The notes under the pieces are model-generated. The model was not told the DNA's origin. It was given only the letters and a program-made list of their open reading frames with translations, and did no database searches. A stretch of DNA of 64,000 bases, from positions 496,001-560,000 of the forward strand of contig NZ_CP139141.1 of the NCBI RefSeq assembly GCF_034059295.1, in the 5' to 3' direction. The translations under genes and the position numbers were made by a program. This DNA is from Pseudomonas sp. HR96 (GTDB lineage: Bacteria; Pseudomonadota; Gammaproteobacteria; Pseudomonadales; Pseudomonadaceae). Below, piece after piece: positions 27,688-36,399 of the stretch; position 1 is the first letter of the stretch; every line of letters starts with the position of its first letter.

Positions 27688-28635
27688 TTACTGGGTGAGC
27701 TTGGCTTTGGCGGCCTCCAGGCCTGGTTTACCGTCAAGGGTGGTCACGCCGGCGAGCCAGGTGTCGAGCACTTGCGGGTTTTTCTTCAGCCAGGCCTTGG
27801 CGGCCACATCAGGCTTCATCTTGTCGTCGAGGATGTTGCCCATCAGCGAGCTTTCCATCGGCAGGGTGAATTGCAGGTTCTTCAGCAGTTGCCCGACGTT
27901 GGCGCATTCCTGGGTGTAGCCCTTGCGCACGTTGGTGTACACGGTAGCCTGGCCGAAGTTGGGGCCGAAGTAATCGTCGCCGCCGGTCAGGTACTGGATC
28001 TTGAAGCGGGTGTTCATCGGGTGCGGTTCCCAGCCCAGGAACACCACGTCGGTGTGGCGCTTGGTGGCGCGGTCGACCTGCGACAGCATGCCGGCCTCGC
28101 TCGACTCGACTACCTTGAAGCCGGCGTCTTTCAGGCCGAAGGCGTTCTTGTCGATCATGCTCTGGATCAGGCGGTTGCCGTCGTTGCCTGGCTCGATGCC
28201 GTAGATCTTGCCGTCCAGCTCCTTCTTGAATTTGGCGATGTCGGCGAAGTCGTGCAGGCCCTTGTCATACAGCTCCTGGGGCACGGCCAGGGTGTACTTG
28301 GCGTTTTCCAGGTTGGCGCGCACGGTTTCCACGGTGCCGGCGTCACGGTAAGCCTTGATGTCGTTTTCCATGGTCGGCATCCAGTTGCCCAGGAACACGT
28401 CCATGTTCTTGCCGTCGGCCAGCGACTTGAAGGTCACCGGTACCGAGATCATGGTGGTCTTGGCCTTGTAGCCGAGCGACTCCAGCACCGCGCTGGTGAC
28501 CGCCGTGGTCACGGTGTTGTCGGTCCAGCCGACATCCGAGAAATTGACCGTGGCGCACTGCGCCGGGTCGGCGGCATGGGCCAGTACGGGGAGACTCAGC
28601 AAAGCGCCCAGCAACATCGAAGGTGAAGCTTTCAT
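27688..28635 (-). CDS. choX: Choline ABC transporter, periplasmic choline-binding protein
   Basis: A 315-aa solute-binding protein (OpuAC type; cbcX in P. aeruginosa). A signal peptide ends near residue 21 (LSLPVLAHA). Aromatic residues typical of the quaternary-ammonium cage occur in FSDVGWTDN and LGNWMPTMEND, with VVFLGWEPHPMN near the centre. The start follows AGGAGTTCCTTC. It heads choXWV and is divergent from sdaB across a 389-bp regulatory region. Confidence 0.95.
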   Translation of the reverse strand: MKASPSMLLGALLSLPVLAHAADPAQCATVNFSDVGWTDNTVTTAVTSAVLESLGYKAKTTMISVPVTFKSLADGKNMDVFLGNWMPTMENDIKAYRDAGTVETVRANLENAKYTLAVPQELYDKGLHDFADIAKFKKELDGKIYGIEPGNDGNRLIQSMIDKNAFGLKDAGFKVVESSEAGMLSQVDRATKRHTDVVFLGWEPHPMNTRFKIQYLTGGDDYFGPNFGQATVYTNVRKGYTQECANVGQLLKNLQFTLPMESSLMGNILDDKMKPDVAAKAWLKKNPQVLDTWLAGVTTLDGKPGLEAAKAKLTQ

Positions 28636-29024
28636 GAAGGAACTCCTGGAGTGTTTTCCTGACTGCGCGCCACCTGACGCGCAGCACTTTCGTGGGTGCT
28701 TGAAATGGCGGGAAACGCCCTGCCGTGCAACCGAGTCGGGAACGATCATGTACCAGCGAAAATCTGTCGCCTACAGGGGGGGTCGTAACCAGTACAGGCA
28801 GAGTCGTATCCAGTGTCGATGAGGTCGTTTACAGATTCGCGACCCGTTGGCGACTGTCACCAGCGGGCACCTACGCCGTAACGACAGTAGCCCAATACAG
28901 GGCGCAGACAAGCAAGACCAAGTCGGTTGCAGGCGTCAGACTTGTCGTTGATCGGCCCATGATGGTGGCAATCACGGGCGCTGCGGCGCCCGCCTGCACA
29001 GTGCATCCAGGAGGTTTTGCGGCA
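28636..29024. promoter_or_regulatory. choX/sdaB divergent regulatory region
   Basis: A 389-bp stretch without a supported gene. It holds direct repeats of the form GTCGNNNNCAG at 28766, 28782, 28803, 28824 and 28922, a G7 run at 28777, and the sdaB Shine-Dalgarno (AGGAGG at 29009-29014). In P. aeruginosa the corresponding choline and betaine genes are activated by GbdR, so this is the expected place for its operators. Confidence 0.55.
28766..28834 (+). promoter_or_regulatory. Direct-repeat array, candidate GbdR operator
   Basis: GTCGCCTACAG (28766), GTCGTAACCAG (28782), GTCGTATCCAG (28803) and GTCGTTTACAG (28824) lie in one orientation. The last three are spaced exactly 21 bp, two helical turns. 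AraC-family activators bind direct half-sites at this spacing. The array lies 130-200 bp upstream of choX. Assignment to GbdR is inference from context. Confidence 0.5.
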
Positions 29025-30401
29025 ATGGCCATCAGCGTGTTCGACCTGTTCAAGATCGGCATCGGACCTTCCAGCTCACACACCGTAGGGCCCATGCGCG
29101 CTGCGGCGCTGTTCACCCAGGGCCTGCGCCAGCGCGACGAACTGAGCGCCGTGCAACGCATCGAAGTGCGCCTGTATGGCTCGCTGTCGGCCACCGGTGT
29201 CGGCCACGGCAGCGACAATGCGGTGGTCATGGGGCTGATGGGCGAATGGCCGGACGCGATCGACCCGTCGACCATCGGCCCGCGTATCGAGGCCTTGCGT
29301 GAAAGCGACACGCTGCTGCTCGGCGGCGAGCGCCCGGTGCATTTCGTCTGGGCCCGCGACATGCTGCTGCTCGACGAGAACCTGCCGTACCACCCCAACG
29401 CCATGACCCTGATCGCCCAGGGCGAGCGGGGCGAGTTGAGCCGCGACACCTACTACTCGGTGGGCGGCGGCTTCGTCGTCGACGCCGCCCAGGCCGCCAG
29501 CGGCGTACTGGATGCCGACAACACCGTGCTGCCTTACGACTTCAATTCGGCAGTGGAACTGCTGGAGTTGTGCGAGACCCACGGCCTGCGTGTGTCGCAA
29601 CTGATGATGGCCAATGAAAAGGTCTGGCGCAGCGAGGCAGAGATCCGCGCGGGCCTCATGACCCTGTGGCAGGCGATGCAGGATTGCGTCGAGCAGGGCC
29701 TCAAGCACGAAGGCATCCTGCCTGGCGGCCTGTTCGTACGGCGTCGGGCGGCCAGGCTGCACCGCAGCCTGCTGGAGCTGAACAAGCCCAACGTGATCGG
29801 CTCGACCTTGAGCGCGATGGAGTGGGTCAACCTGTTTGCCCTGGCGGTCAACGAGGAAAATGCCGCCGGCGGCCGTATGGTCACCGCCCCCACCAACGGC
29901 GCGGCGGGCATCATCCCGGCGGTGCTGCACTACTACATGAAGTTCAGCGACGAAGTCAGCGAGGCCAACGTCGTCGACTACCTGCTGGCGGCGGCCGCCA
30001 TCGGCATCCTGTGCAAGAAGAACGCCTCCATTTCCGGCGCCGAAGTCGGCTGCCAGGGTGAGGTCGGCTCGGCCTGTGCCATGGCAGCGGCCGGCTTGGC
30101 CGAGATTCTCGGGGCTACTCCGGCCCAGCTCGAGAACGCCGCCGAGATCGGCCTGGAGCACAACCTCGGGCTGACCTGCGACCCGGTCGGCGGGCTGGTC
30201 CAGGTGCCGTGCATCGAGCGCAATGCGATTGCCGCGGTGAAAGCGATCAACGCCGCGCAGATGGCCCTGCGCGGCGACGGCATTCACTTCATCTCGCTGG
30301 ATAGGGTAATCCGCACCATGCGCGACACCGGCGCCGACATGCACGACAAGTACAAGGAAACCTCGCGCGGCGGCCTGGCGGTCAGCGCCATCGAGTGCTG
30401 A
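29025..30401 (+). CDS. sdaB: L-serine dehydratase (iron-sulfur, single-chain)
   Basis: A 458-aa enzyme that deaminates L-serine to pyruvate and ammonia, the last step of betaine carbon use after GlyA. The N-terminal beta-domain signature [15 protein letters not shown], the alpha-domain [13 protein letters not shown], and the cysteines of the [4Fe-4S] cluster in [12 protein letters not shown] and [14 protein letters not shown] are present. The ATG at 29025 follows AGGAGG. The frame stays open for 100 codons upstream, but that part is non-conserved. Confidence 0.95.
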   Translation: MAISVFDLFKIGIGPSSSHTVGPMRAAALFTQGLRQRDELSAVQRIEVRLYGSLSATGVGHGSDNAVVMGLMGEWPDAIDPSTIGPRIEALRESDTLLLGGERPVHFVWARDMLLLDENLPYHPNAMTLIAQGERGELSRDTYYSVGGGFVVDAAQAASGVLDADNTVLPYDFNSAVELLELCETHGLRVSQLMMANEKVWRSEAEIRAGLMTLWQAMQDCVEQGLKHEGILPGGLFVRRRAARLHRSLLELNKPNVIGSTLSAMEWVNLFALAVNEENAAGGRMVTAPTNGAAGIIPAVLHYYMKFSDEVSEANVVDYLLAAAAIGILCKKNASISGAEVGCQGEVGSACAMAAAGLAEILGATPAQLENAAEIGLEHNLGLTCDPVGGLVQVPCIERNAIAAVKAINAAQMALRGDGIHFISLDRVIRTMRDTGADMHDKYKETSRGGLAVSAIEC

Positions 30402-30805
30402 CTGCGCGGTTTTTGCTCATTCAGTGATTCAACGCAACTTTTTGGCGCGTCGGTCGCGGCGTGCCTTTCTCCTTAGGGTTGGTATGGCTATTTGCCACGC
30501 GCTACCCGCTTCCTGTGGGCTCCGGTGACAGCGCCTGCTGTCGCGATTTGAATGGTCCGCGCCGAGTGCTACCGAACTGCTCAAGCGCGCGCAGCCCGCG
30601 GGCCGTGGCCCTGCGCGCAGGGTTGGCGACAGCCGCTCTGTGACGGCGCACAAGGTCGTTTTCAGGTTTTATTGAATGCGCATTCAAATTCGGGCATGGC
30701 ATTTGCGTTGTCATTGCCACTGCTGGTCGAGCCCTCCCATGAGGAGGGCGATTAAAAGAGCCTCCGCCTGAGGCCATCCACCGCTATGAGTGAGGAGATA
30801 CTGCG
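30402..30805. promoter_or_regulatory. sdaB-gbdR intergenic region
   Basis: A 404-bp stretch with no supported gene. It contains a GTCGTTTTCAG element (30655-30665), a perfect 16-bp palindrome (30672-30687), a TGGCAT-N5-TTGTC sequence at 30696-30711 that weakly resembles a sigma-54 promoter (the -12 GC is missing), a GCCCTCC-CATGA-GGAGGGC hairpin (30731-30749), and the gbdR Shine-Dalgarno GAGGAG. Confidence 0.45.
30672..30687. promoter_or_regulatory. Perfect 16-bp palindrome upstream of gbdR
   Basis: TTGAATGCGCATTCAA is fully self-complementary and lies 119 bp upstream of the gbdR start. It shares TTGAA and TTCAA half-sites with the betI operator. A TetR-like protein could bind here; which one is unknown. 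Confidence 0.4.
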
Positions 30806-31909
30806 ATGACGTCGTTCAACTCCGGGGCCCAACCCCAGAACCGTGCGCCTCAATCCATCGGCTTCCTGCTGCTGGATAACTTCACCCTGATCTCCCTGGC
30901 TTCGGCGGTGGAGCCGCTGCGCATGGCCAATCAGCTGTCGGGCCGTGAGCTGTATCGCTGGACCACGTTGAGCGTCGATGGCGGCCAGGTCTGGGCCAGC
31001 GACGGCCTGCAGATCACCCCGGATGCGGCCATGCACCAGGCCCCGGTGCTCGACACCGTGATCGTCTGCGGCGGCATCGGTATCCAGCGCACGGTGACCC
31101 GCGAACACGTGACCTGGCTGCAAAGCCAGGCCCGCCAGTCGCGCCGCCTCGGCGCGGTATGCACCGGCAGCTGGGCCCTGGCCTGCGCTGGCCTGCTCGA
31201 CGGTTTCGACTGCAGCGTGCACTGGGAATGCCTGGCCTCGATGCAGGAAGCCTTCCCGCGGGTGGCCATGAGCACGCGCCTGTTCACCCTGGACCGCAAC
31301 CGCTTCACCAGCTCCGGCGGCACCGCGCCGCTGGACATGATGCTGCACCTGATCAGCCGCGATCACGGGCGTGAACTGTCGGCGGCCATCTCCGAGATGT
31401 TCGTCTACGAGCGCATCCGCAACGAACAGGATCACCAGCGCGTGCCGCTCAAGCACATGCTCGGCACCAACCAGCCCAAGTTGCAGGAAATCGTCGCCTT
31501 GATGGAGGCCAACCTCGAGGAGCCCATCGACCTCGACGAGCTGGCGGTGTATGTGGCGGTGTCGCGTCGGCAGCTGGAGCGATTGTTCCAGAAATATCTA
31601 CACTGCTCGCCGTCGCGCTACTACCTCAAGCTGCGCCTGATTCGCGCCCGCCAGTTGCTCAAGCAGACGCCGATGTCGATCATCGAGGTGGCCTCGGTGT
31701 GCGGCTTCGTTTCGACTCCGCATTTCTCCAAATGCTATCGCGAATACTTCGGCATCCCGCCCCGCGACGAGCGCGTCGGTTCCAACACCACCCAGCAGAT
31801 CGCCATGCTGCCAATCCCGCCCGGCATGGTCCTGGCGCCGCTGTCCGGACCGATGTCGGCATTGAGCCAGGCCCGCAACGAGTCGACCTTTGCCAGCGTG
31901 AGGTTGTAG
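30806..31909 (+). CDS. gbdR: AraC-family glycine betaine/dimethylglycine-responsive activator GbdR
   Basis: A 367-aa regulator with an N-terminal DJ-1/PfpI (GATase1-like) sensing domain (about residues 17-190; VCTGSWALACAGLLDG carries the nucleophile-elbow position) and a C-terminal AraC DNA-binding domain (about 230-325, VSRRQLERLFQKY and HFSKCYREYFG). Length and neighbours match P. aeruginosa GbdR, which activates the choline, betaine and dimethylglycine genes. The Shine-Dalgarno GAGGAG precedes the ATG. Confidence 0.95.
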   Translation: MTSFNSGAQPQNRAPQSIGFLLLDNFTLISLASAVEPLRMANQLSGRELYRWTTLSVDGGQVWASDGLQITPDAAMHQAPVLDTVIVCGGIGIQRTVTREHVTWLQSQARQSRRLGAVCTGSWALACAGLLDGFDCSVHWECLASMQEAFPRVAMSTRLFTLDRNRFTSSGGTAPLDMMLHLISRDHGRELSAAISEMFVYERIRNEQDHQRVPLKHMLGTNQPKLQEIVALMEANLEEPIDLDELAVYVAVSRRQLERLFQKYLHCSPSRYYLKLRLIRARQLLKQTPMSIIEVASVCGFVSTPHFSKCYREYFGIPPRDERVGSNTTQQIAMLPIPPGMVLAPLSGPMSALSQARNESTFASVRL

Positions 31910-31928
31910 GGGGGGTGGGTTGGGGGGG
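31909..31928 (+). other. G-run tract at the gbdR stop, possible G-quadruplex
   Basis: Two G7 runs flank a G3 run (G7-T-G3-TT-G7), beginning with the last base of the gbdR TAG. Enough GGG tracts are present for an intramolecular quadruplex in RNA or the coding DNA strand. No other terminator is seen directly after gbdR. Confidence 0.5.
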
Positions 31929-31980
31929 ATGTGGCCGATAGTGGCCATATTGGAAATTACGACAGGCGCCAGAAAGATCA

Positions 31981-32073
31981 AACCGGCCTGGCGGCCTCTC
32001 GGGGGCTTTGCCCCCTCCCACGACAGATCCAATGTGGGAGGGGGCGCAGACCCCGAGAGGCCGCCAGGCCGGT
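31981..32073. repeat. REP/BIME element
   Basis: Same family as the elements at 21136 and 53497: ACCGGCCTGGCGGCCTCTCG arms with an inner GGGGGCTTTGCCCCC hairpin and CTCCCAC/GTGGGAG. It lies between the convergent ends of gbdR and the small carnitine-cluster gene. Confidence 0.82.
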
Positions 32074-32117
32074 GGTGGCCACATTGAATCTCACGCCAGG
32101 CACATCCTGTCCATACA

Positions 32118-32378
32118 CTACCCCCGCGCCCCATGAAACTGCGCCAGCGCCGGCAACAGCTGCTGGTCGATAGCCTGGCGCACCGCCGGCAGAATGGTCG
32201 CGCGGCCGGTGAGCATCTGCTCGACCATGCTGCGCAGCGCCTTGGCGCGCGACTCGCTGAGGCCGCGCACGGCGCATTGGCAAGCCTGTTCGGCGCTGGC
32301 CCCGGCCGGCATCTCGAAGCCCAGCGAGCGCAGCTGGCCCAGCAAATCTTCCTGATCGATCAAATCGGCATGCATCAT
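32118..32378 (-). CDS. Small protein of unknown function in the carnitine gene cluster
   Basis: An 86-aa polar, helical protein (MMHADLIDQEDLLGQLRSL start) with Cys in QACQCAVRGL and a C-terminal AIDQQLLPALAQF. No signal peptide or membrane segment. The second-to-last ATG (32378) is chosen because AGGACC precedes it; 32375 is equally possible. It is co-directional with the thioesterase, dehydrogenase and cleavage-enzyme genes, 130 bp downstream of them. No family is recognised. Confidence 0.65.
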   Translation of the reverse strand: MMHADLIDQEDLLGQLRSLGFEMPAGASAEQACQCAVRGLSESRAKALRSMVEQMLTGRATILPAVRQAIDQQLLPALAQFHGARG

Positions 32379-32507
32379 GGCGCAGGTCCTCATGATTGGC
32401 TTGATGTTGTGTCGATTCTGGTAGCACCGCGATGCTCCCGGCAAGGGATGCCGGTCGCCATGGCAGGGATGCACATGAACAGGTCGTTTTCGGCTTCTCG
32501 CCAGGGC

Positions 32508-32969
32508 CTAACGCTGCGCCAGCGCAATCACCTTGCCCACGCACTGCGGCGCGGCCAGCTCGCCCTGGTCGGCGATGAAGGCTTCCAGCAACTGTAGCGA
32601 CCCCGCGCTGAACGGCGCCGATCTGGGTCCCGCCAGATCCACATGCAGGAGCATCTGCTCGCTGGCCGCCAAGGCTTGGCCGGCGTCGATGTGCAGGCTG
32701 TGGAACAGGTGCAGGCGTTTGTGATCATGGCCGATTACCTGGGTCTGCACCTGTACCTGAGCGCCCAGCTTGACCTCATGCAGGTAGTTGATGTGCGCCT
32801 CCAGGGTGAAAAGCGAGGTGCCACTGTTGGCGCGGTCGTCGCAGGCCAGGCCGATACGGTCCATGAAGGCATCGGTGGCGTAGCTGAAGATCAACAGGTA
32901 GAAGGCGTCGCGCAGGTGCCCGTTGTAGTCCACCCATTCCGGCAGCACCGCCGTCTGATAGGTGATCAT
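32508..32969 (-). CDS. cdhB: Carnitine-catabolism thioesterase (betainyl-CoA thioesterase)
   Basis: A 153-aa hot-dog thioesterase. The N-terminal [15 protein letters not shown] contains the catalytic-type Asp of the 4-hydroxybenzoyl-CoA thioesterase group, and [16 protein letters not shown] is the central helix/strand. In carnitine breakdown it would hydrolyse betainyl-CoA to glycine betaine and CoA. It overlaps cdhA by 4 bases (ATGA). The role is inferred from the cluster and the known P. aeruginosa order. Confidence 0.88.
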   Translation of the reverse strand: MITYQTAVLPEWVDYNGHLRDAFYLLIFSYATDAFMDRIGLACDDRANSGTSLFTLEAHINYLHEVKLGAQVQVQTQVIGHDHKRLHLFHSLHIDAGQALAASEQMLLHVDLAGPRSAPFSAGSLQLLEAFIADQGELAAPQCVGKVIALAQR

Positions 32970-33931
32970 GCGTCGACGCTCATGCCGTGCTTGAGCTTGG
33001 TTGTTCGCACCGCTTCGAGTACCGCCAGCAGGCAGTCGTCGCGATAGCGTTCCAGGGCGGCGATGCTGTGCTGGCCGAGCTGGGCGCTGGTGCCGTCGAC
33101 CACGTCGTCGATCAGCCGGTCGGTCAGTTCAGGTGCCGGCAGGTAGGTCCAGGGCAGCTGCAGCGCCGGTCCGAACTGCTGCATGAAGTGGCGCATGCCG
33201 GCGTCGCCGCCGGCCAGGGTGTAGGTCAGGAAGGTGCCCATGAACGACCAGCGCAGGCCGGCACCGAAGCGGATCGCGTCATCGATCTCCCCTGTGGTGG
33301 CGACGCCGTCGTTGACCAGGTGCAACGCCTCGCGCCACAGCGCTTCGAGCAGGCGGTCGGCGATGAAGCCGGGCACCTCTTTGCGCACGTGCAGCGGGCG
33401 CATGCCCAGCGAGCGGTACACGGTCATCGCCGCCTCGACGGCCTCGGCAGCGGTGTTGCGCCCGCCGACCACTTCCACCAGCGGCAGCAGGTACACCGGG
33501 TTGAACGGGTGGCCGACCACGCAGCGCTGCGGGTGGGTGGCGCTTTCGTAGAACTCGCTGGGCAGCAGGCCCGAGGTGCTGGAGCCGATCAGCGCATCGG
33601 GCCGGGCCGCCGCGCTGATCTGGCGGTGCAGGTCGAGCTTGAGTTCCAGCCGCTCGGGGGCGCTTTCCTGGATGAAGTCGGCTTCGCTCACGCACTCCTC
33701 GATGGTTGCCACAAAGCGCAGGCGCTCGGGCGAGGCGCCGGGCGCCAGGCCCTGTTTTTCCAGGGCCGGCCACGCCTTGGCCACGCGTTGGCGCAAGGCG
33801 GCTTCGGCGCCGGGCCCCGGGTCCCAGGCCACCACGTCGAGGCCGTGGGCCAGGGCCCGGGCGACCCAGCCGCTGCCGATCACGCCGCTGCCCAGGGCTG
33901 CGAATGTCTTGATGTCGGTGATGAATTTCAT
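32966..33931 (-). CDS. cdhA: L-carnitine dehydrogenase
   Basis: A 321-aa enzyme of the 3-hydroxyacyl-CoA dehydrogenase fold that oxidises L-carnitine to 3-dehydrocarnitine with NAD. The Rossmann motif [11 protein letters not shown] is at residues 12-22. The catalytic-pair regions [11 protein letters not shown] and [17 protein letters not shown], and the C-terminal GFIADRL dimerisation part, are intact. It sits between the thioesterase and cleavage-enzyme genes. Confidence 0.94.
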   Translation of the reverse strand: MKFITDIKTFAALGSGVIGSGWVARALAHGLDVVAWDPGPGAEAALRQRVAKAWPALEKQGLAPGASPERLRFVATIEECVSEADFIQESAPERLELKLDLHRQISAAARPDALIGSSTSGLLPSEFYESATHPQRCVVGHPFNPVYLLPLVEVVGGRNTAAEAVEAAMTVYRSLGMRPLHVRKEVPGFIADRLLEALWREALHLVNDGVATTGEIDDAIRFGAGLRWSFMGTFLTYTLAGGDAGMRHFMQQFGPALQLPWTYLPAPELTDRLIDDVVDGTSAQLGQHSIAALERYRDDCLLAVLEAVRTTKLKHGMSVDA

Positions 33932-33950
33932 GGCGGTTTTTCCTGGGCGA

Positions 33951-34835
33951 TCAGCGGCGGACGAGGTTCATTTTGGCCCGGCCTTCAGCCGGGGTGAGGA
34001 TGCGTGCGCCCAGGCGGGTGAGGATTTCGCCGACCCGCTCGACCAGTTGGCCGTTGCTGGCCAGCACGCCTTTTTCCAGCCAGATGTTGTCTTCCAGGCC
34101 CACCCGCACGTTGCCGCCGAGCAGCACCGCCTGCGCCGCCATCGGCATCTGCATGCGGCCGATGCCGAAGCCCGCCCACACGGCGTCGCTGGGCAGGTTG
34201 TCGACCATGGCCTTCATGGTGGTGGTATCGGCCGGTGCGCCCCATGGGATACCCAGGCACAACTGGAACAGGGGGTCGTGCAGCAGGCCTTCCTTGATCA
34301 TCTGCTTGGCGAACCACAGGTGGCCGGTGTCGAAGATCTCCAGTTCGGCTTTCACCCCCAGCTCGGTGATGCGCCGGGCGCCGGCGCGCAGCTGCGCCGG
34401 GGTGGACACGTAGATGGTGTCGCCGTCGCCGAAGTTGAGGGTGCCGCAGTCCAGCGTGCAGATTTCCGGCAGCAGCTCTTCGACATGCGCCAGGCGCGTC
34501 AGCGGCCCGACCAGGTCGGTGTTCGGGCCGAAGGCCAGGGGCTCTTCGCCCGCGCCAATTTCCAGATCGCCGCCCATGCCGGCGGTGAGGTTGACGATGA
34601 TGTCGATGTCGGCCTCGCGGATGCGCTCCATGACCTCGCGATACAGCGCCACGTCGCGGCTGAACTTGCCGGTCTGCGGGTCGCGCACGTGGCAGTGGAC
34701 CACGGTGGCGCCGGCCTTGGCGGCTTCCACCGCTGCGGCGGCGATCTGTTTGGGCGTGATCGGCACCAGGTGGCTTTTCGCGGTGGTGTCGCCGGCCCCG
34801 GTCAGGGCGCAGGTGATGATGACGTCGTGGTTCAT
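33951..34835 (-). CDS. cdhC: 3-Dehydrocarnitine cleavage enzyme (BKACE family)
   Basis: A 294-aa zinc-dependent beta-keto-acid cleavage enzyme that transfers acetyl-CoA onto 3-dehydrocarnitine to give betainyl-CoA and acetoacetate. The metal-binding VVHCHVRDP, the LTAGMGG segment, [12 protein letters not shown] and a C-terminal [11 protein letters not shown] are typical BKACE (DUF849) residues. The start at 34835 gives [16 protein letters not shown]. It is the first gene of the minus-strand carnitine operon. Confidence 0.93.
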   Translation of the reverse strand: MNHDVIITCALTGAGDTTAKSHLVPITPKQIAAAAVEAAKAGATVVHCHVRDPQTGKFSRDVALYREVMERIREADIDIIVNLTAGMGGDLEIGAGEEPLAFGPNTDLVGPLTRLAHVEELLPEICTLDCGTLNFGDGDTIYVSTPAQLRAGARRITELGVKAELEIFDTGHLWFAKQMIKEGLLHDPLFQLCLGIPWGAPADTTTMKAMVDNLPSDAVWAGFGIGRMQMPMAAQAVLLGGNVRVGLEDNIWLEKGVLASNGQLVERVGEILTRLGARILTPAEGRAKMNLVRR

Positions 34836-35000
34836 GGCTGATCTCGTGCAGAGGGGCGCTTCGGGGCGCAACGTCCGCACAAATTAATGATCCAGAAGCG
34901 ACATCATCGGCCCTGCGGCGACGGCCACTTGCACGGTGGCGACCTGCGCGTTATTAACGTCGGGTTGCCTGCGTTTCGCGGGCATCCAGCGAGCACGGTC
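34836..35000. promoter_or_regulatory. cdhC/cdhR divergent promoter region
   Basis: 165 bp between the carnitine operon (minus) and cdhR (plus), where CdhR is expected to act. An AT-rich CAAATTAATGATCC stretch (34880-34893) and a second ATTAACG at about 34951 are the only conspicuous sequences. No clear dyad is seen. Confidence 0.4.
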
Positions 35001-35972
35001 ATGTCCCAGGACTTCTACTTTTTGCTGTTGCCCGGCTTCTCGGCGATCGGTTTCATCTCCGCCATAGAGCCCTTGCGCGTGGCCAATCGCTTTCGCCCGG
35101 GCCTGTACCGCTGGCATGTGCTGAGCCTGGACGGCGGGCCGGTGCTGGCCAGCAGCGGCATGTCGGTGAACGCCGATGCGGCGCTGGAGCCCTTGCGCCG
35201 GGGCGCGACGCTGCTGATCGTGGCCGGTTTCGAACCGTTGCGCGCGTTCACTGCGGCGCTGCAGCACTGGCTGCGCCGCCTCGACCACGAGGGCGTGACC
35301 CTGGGCGGCATCGACACCGGCGCCTTCGTGCTGGCCGAAGCGGGCCTGCTCGCTGGCCACCGGGTAACCTTGCACTGGGAGGCGCTGGAGGCGTTCAAGG
35401 AGTCCTACCCGCAATTGCAGGCGACCCAGGAGCTGTTCGAGATCGACCGCCAGCGCATCACCTCCGCCGGCGGCACCGCGTCCATCGACCTGATGCTCGA
35501 CCTGGTGGCTCAGGCCCACGGCAGCGAGTTAGCCATCGAGGTGTCGGAGCAATTCGTGCTGGGCCGCATTCGCCCGCGCAAGGATCACCAGCGCATGCAG
35601 ATCGCCTCGCGCTATGGCATCCGCAACAAGAAGCTGGTGCATGTGATCGGCGAGATGGAGCGCCACAGCGAGCCGCCGCTGGGCACCCTGGCGCTGGCCG
35701 AGGCGGTGGGCATCACCCGCCGCCAGCTGGAGCGGCTGTTCCGCCTGCACCTGAACGACACACCGAGCAACTTCTACCTGCGCCTGCGCCTGGACAAGGC
35801 CCGCCAGCTGCTGCGCCAGACCGACATGAGCGTGCTGGAGGTGAGTATCGCCTGCGGTTTCGAGTCGCCGTCGTATTTCACCCGCAGCTACCGCGCGCGC
35901 TTTGTCTGCTGCCCGCGGGAGGACCGCCTCGGCGAGCGCAACAGCGAGCGGGCGCTGAGCGTCAACCCTTGA
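35001..35972 (+). CDS. cdhR: AraC-family carnitine catabolism regulator CdhR
   Basis: A 323-aa regulator with a GATase1-like N-terminal domain (about 1-175, DTGAFVLAEAGLLAG) and a C-terminal AraC DNA-binding domain (ITRRQLERLFRLH and SPSYFTRSYRARF). It is a close relative of GbdR in architecture. Its position divergent from the carnitine genes fits CdhR, the carnitine-responsive activator. The ATG at 35001 starts MSQDFYFLLLPGF; upstream in-frame codons are non-conserved. Its end overlaps the convergent DUF3010 gene by 11 bases. Confidence 0.92.
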   Translation: MSQDFYFLLLPGFSAIGFISAIEPLRVANRFRPGLYRWHVLSLDGGPVLASSGMSVNADAALEPLRRGATLLIVAGFEPLRAFTAALQHWLRRLDHEGVTLGGIDTGAFVLAEAGLLAGHRVTLHWEALEAFKESYPQLQATQELFEIDRQRITSAGGTASIDLMLDLVAQAHGSELAIEVSEQFVLGRIRPRKDHQRMQIASRYGIRNKKLVHVIGEMERHSEPPLGTLALAEAVGITRRQLERLFRLHLNDTPSNFYLRLRLDKARQLLRQTDMSVLEVSIACGFESPSYFTRSYRARFVCCPREDRLGERNSERALSVNP

Positions 35973-36399
35973 GCAGCACCGCGCAGGCCGCTTTCCAGGC
36001 TTCCCACTGATACTTGTTCAGCGAGTCGGGAATCGGCGCATCGTGCTTGCGTGAGCTGGCGCTGATGGTCTGCGGCGAGACCAGGGTGACCTGGCAATCA
36101 TCGAGCAATTGCAGCACGCCCTCGATCTTGAAGGTCACCGGGCCACCGGCGAACTCGCCCTTCTTGCTGCGCTTCTTGACCACCAAATGGCCGATGCCCT
36201 GGGCCTTGACGAAGGCCTGCACCTGCTCGGCGAAGGCCTTGACCTGGCTGGCCTGTTCATCGTCGTCGAGGCCGATCTTGCGGGTCGCCAGCGGTACATG
36301 ACGGATGGCGGCGCCGTCGCGTTCGGCGCAGGCGAAGATGGCTTCGCTGCCCTTGATCTCGACGCCGCAGATGTTCACGCCCTGATTGGCCGCGGTCAC
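35962..36399 (-). CDS. DUF3010 family protein
   Basis: A 145-aa cytoplasmic protein: NICGVEIKGSEAIFA near the start, a central VVKKRSKKGEFAGGPVTFKIEGVLQLL and a polar C-terminus. This pattern matches the DUF3010 family of unknown function, whose fold resembles RuvC/RNase H-like proteins. The GTG at 36399 overlaps the upstream stop (GTGA), suggesting coupling. A GTG at 36378 (VNICGVEIKG) would match family N-termini better. Confidence 0.78.
   Translation of the reverse strand: MTAANQGVNICGVEIKGSEAIFACAERDGAAIRHVPLATRKIGLDDDEQASQVKAFAEQVQAFVKAQGIGHLVVKKRSKKGEFAGGPVTFKIEGVLQLLDDCQVTLVSPQTISASSRKHDAPIPDSLNKYQWEAWKAACAVLLKG

Noticed and set aside
28725..29024. In-frame 100-codon N-terminal extension of SdaB
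   Set aside because: The extension is not family-like, and a strong AGGAGG Shine-Dalgarno precedes the ATG at 29025. The sequence is better explained as regulatory DNA.
30696..30711. Sigma-54 promoter for gbdR (TGGCAT-N5-TTGTC)
   Set aside because: The spacing is right but the essential -12 GC is missing. It is kept only as a note in the intergenic entry.
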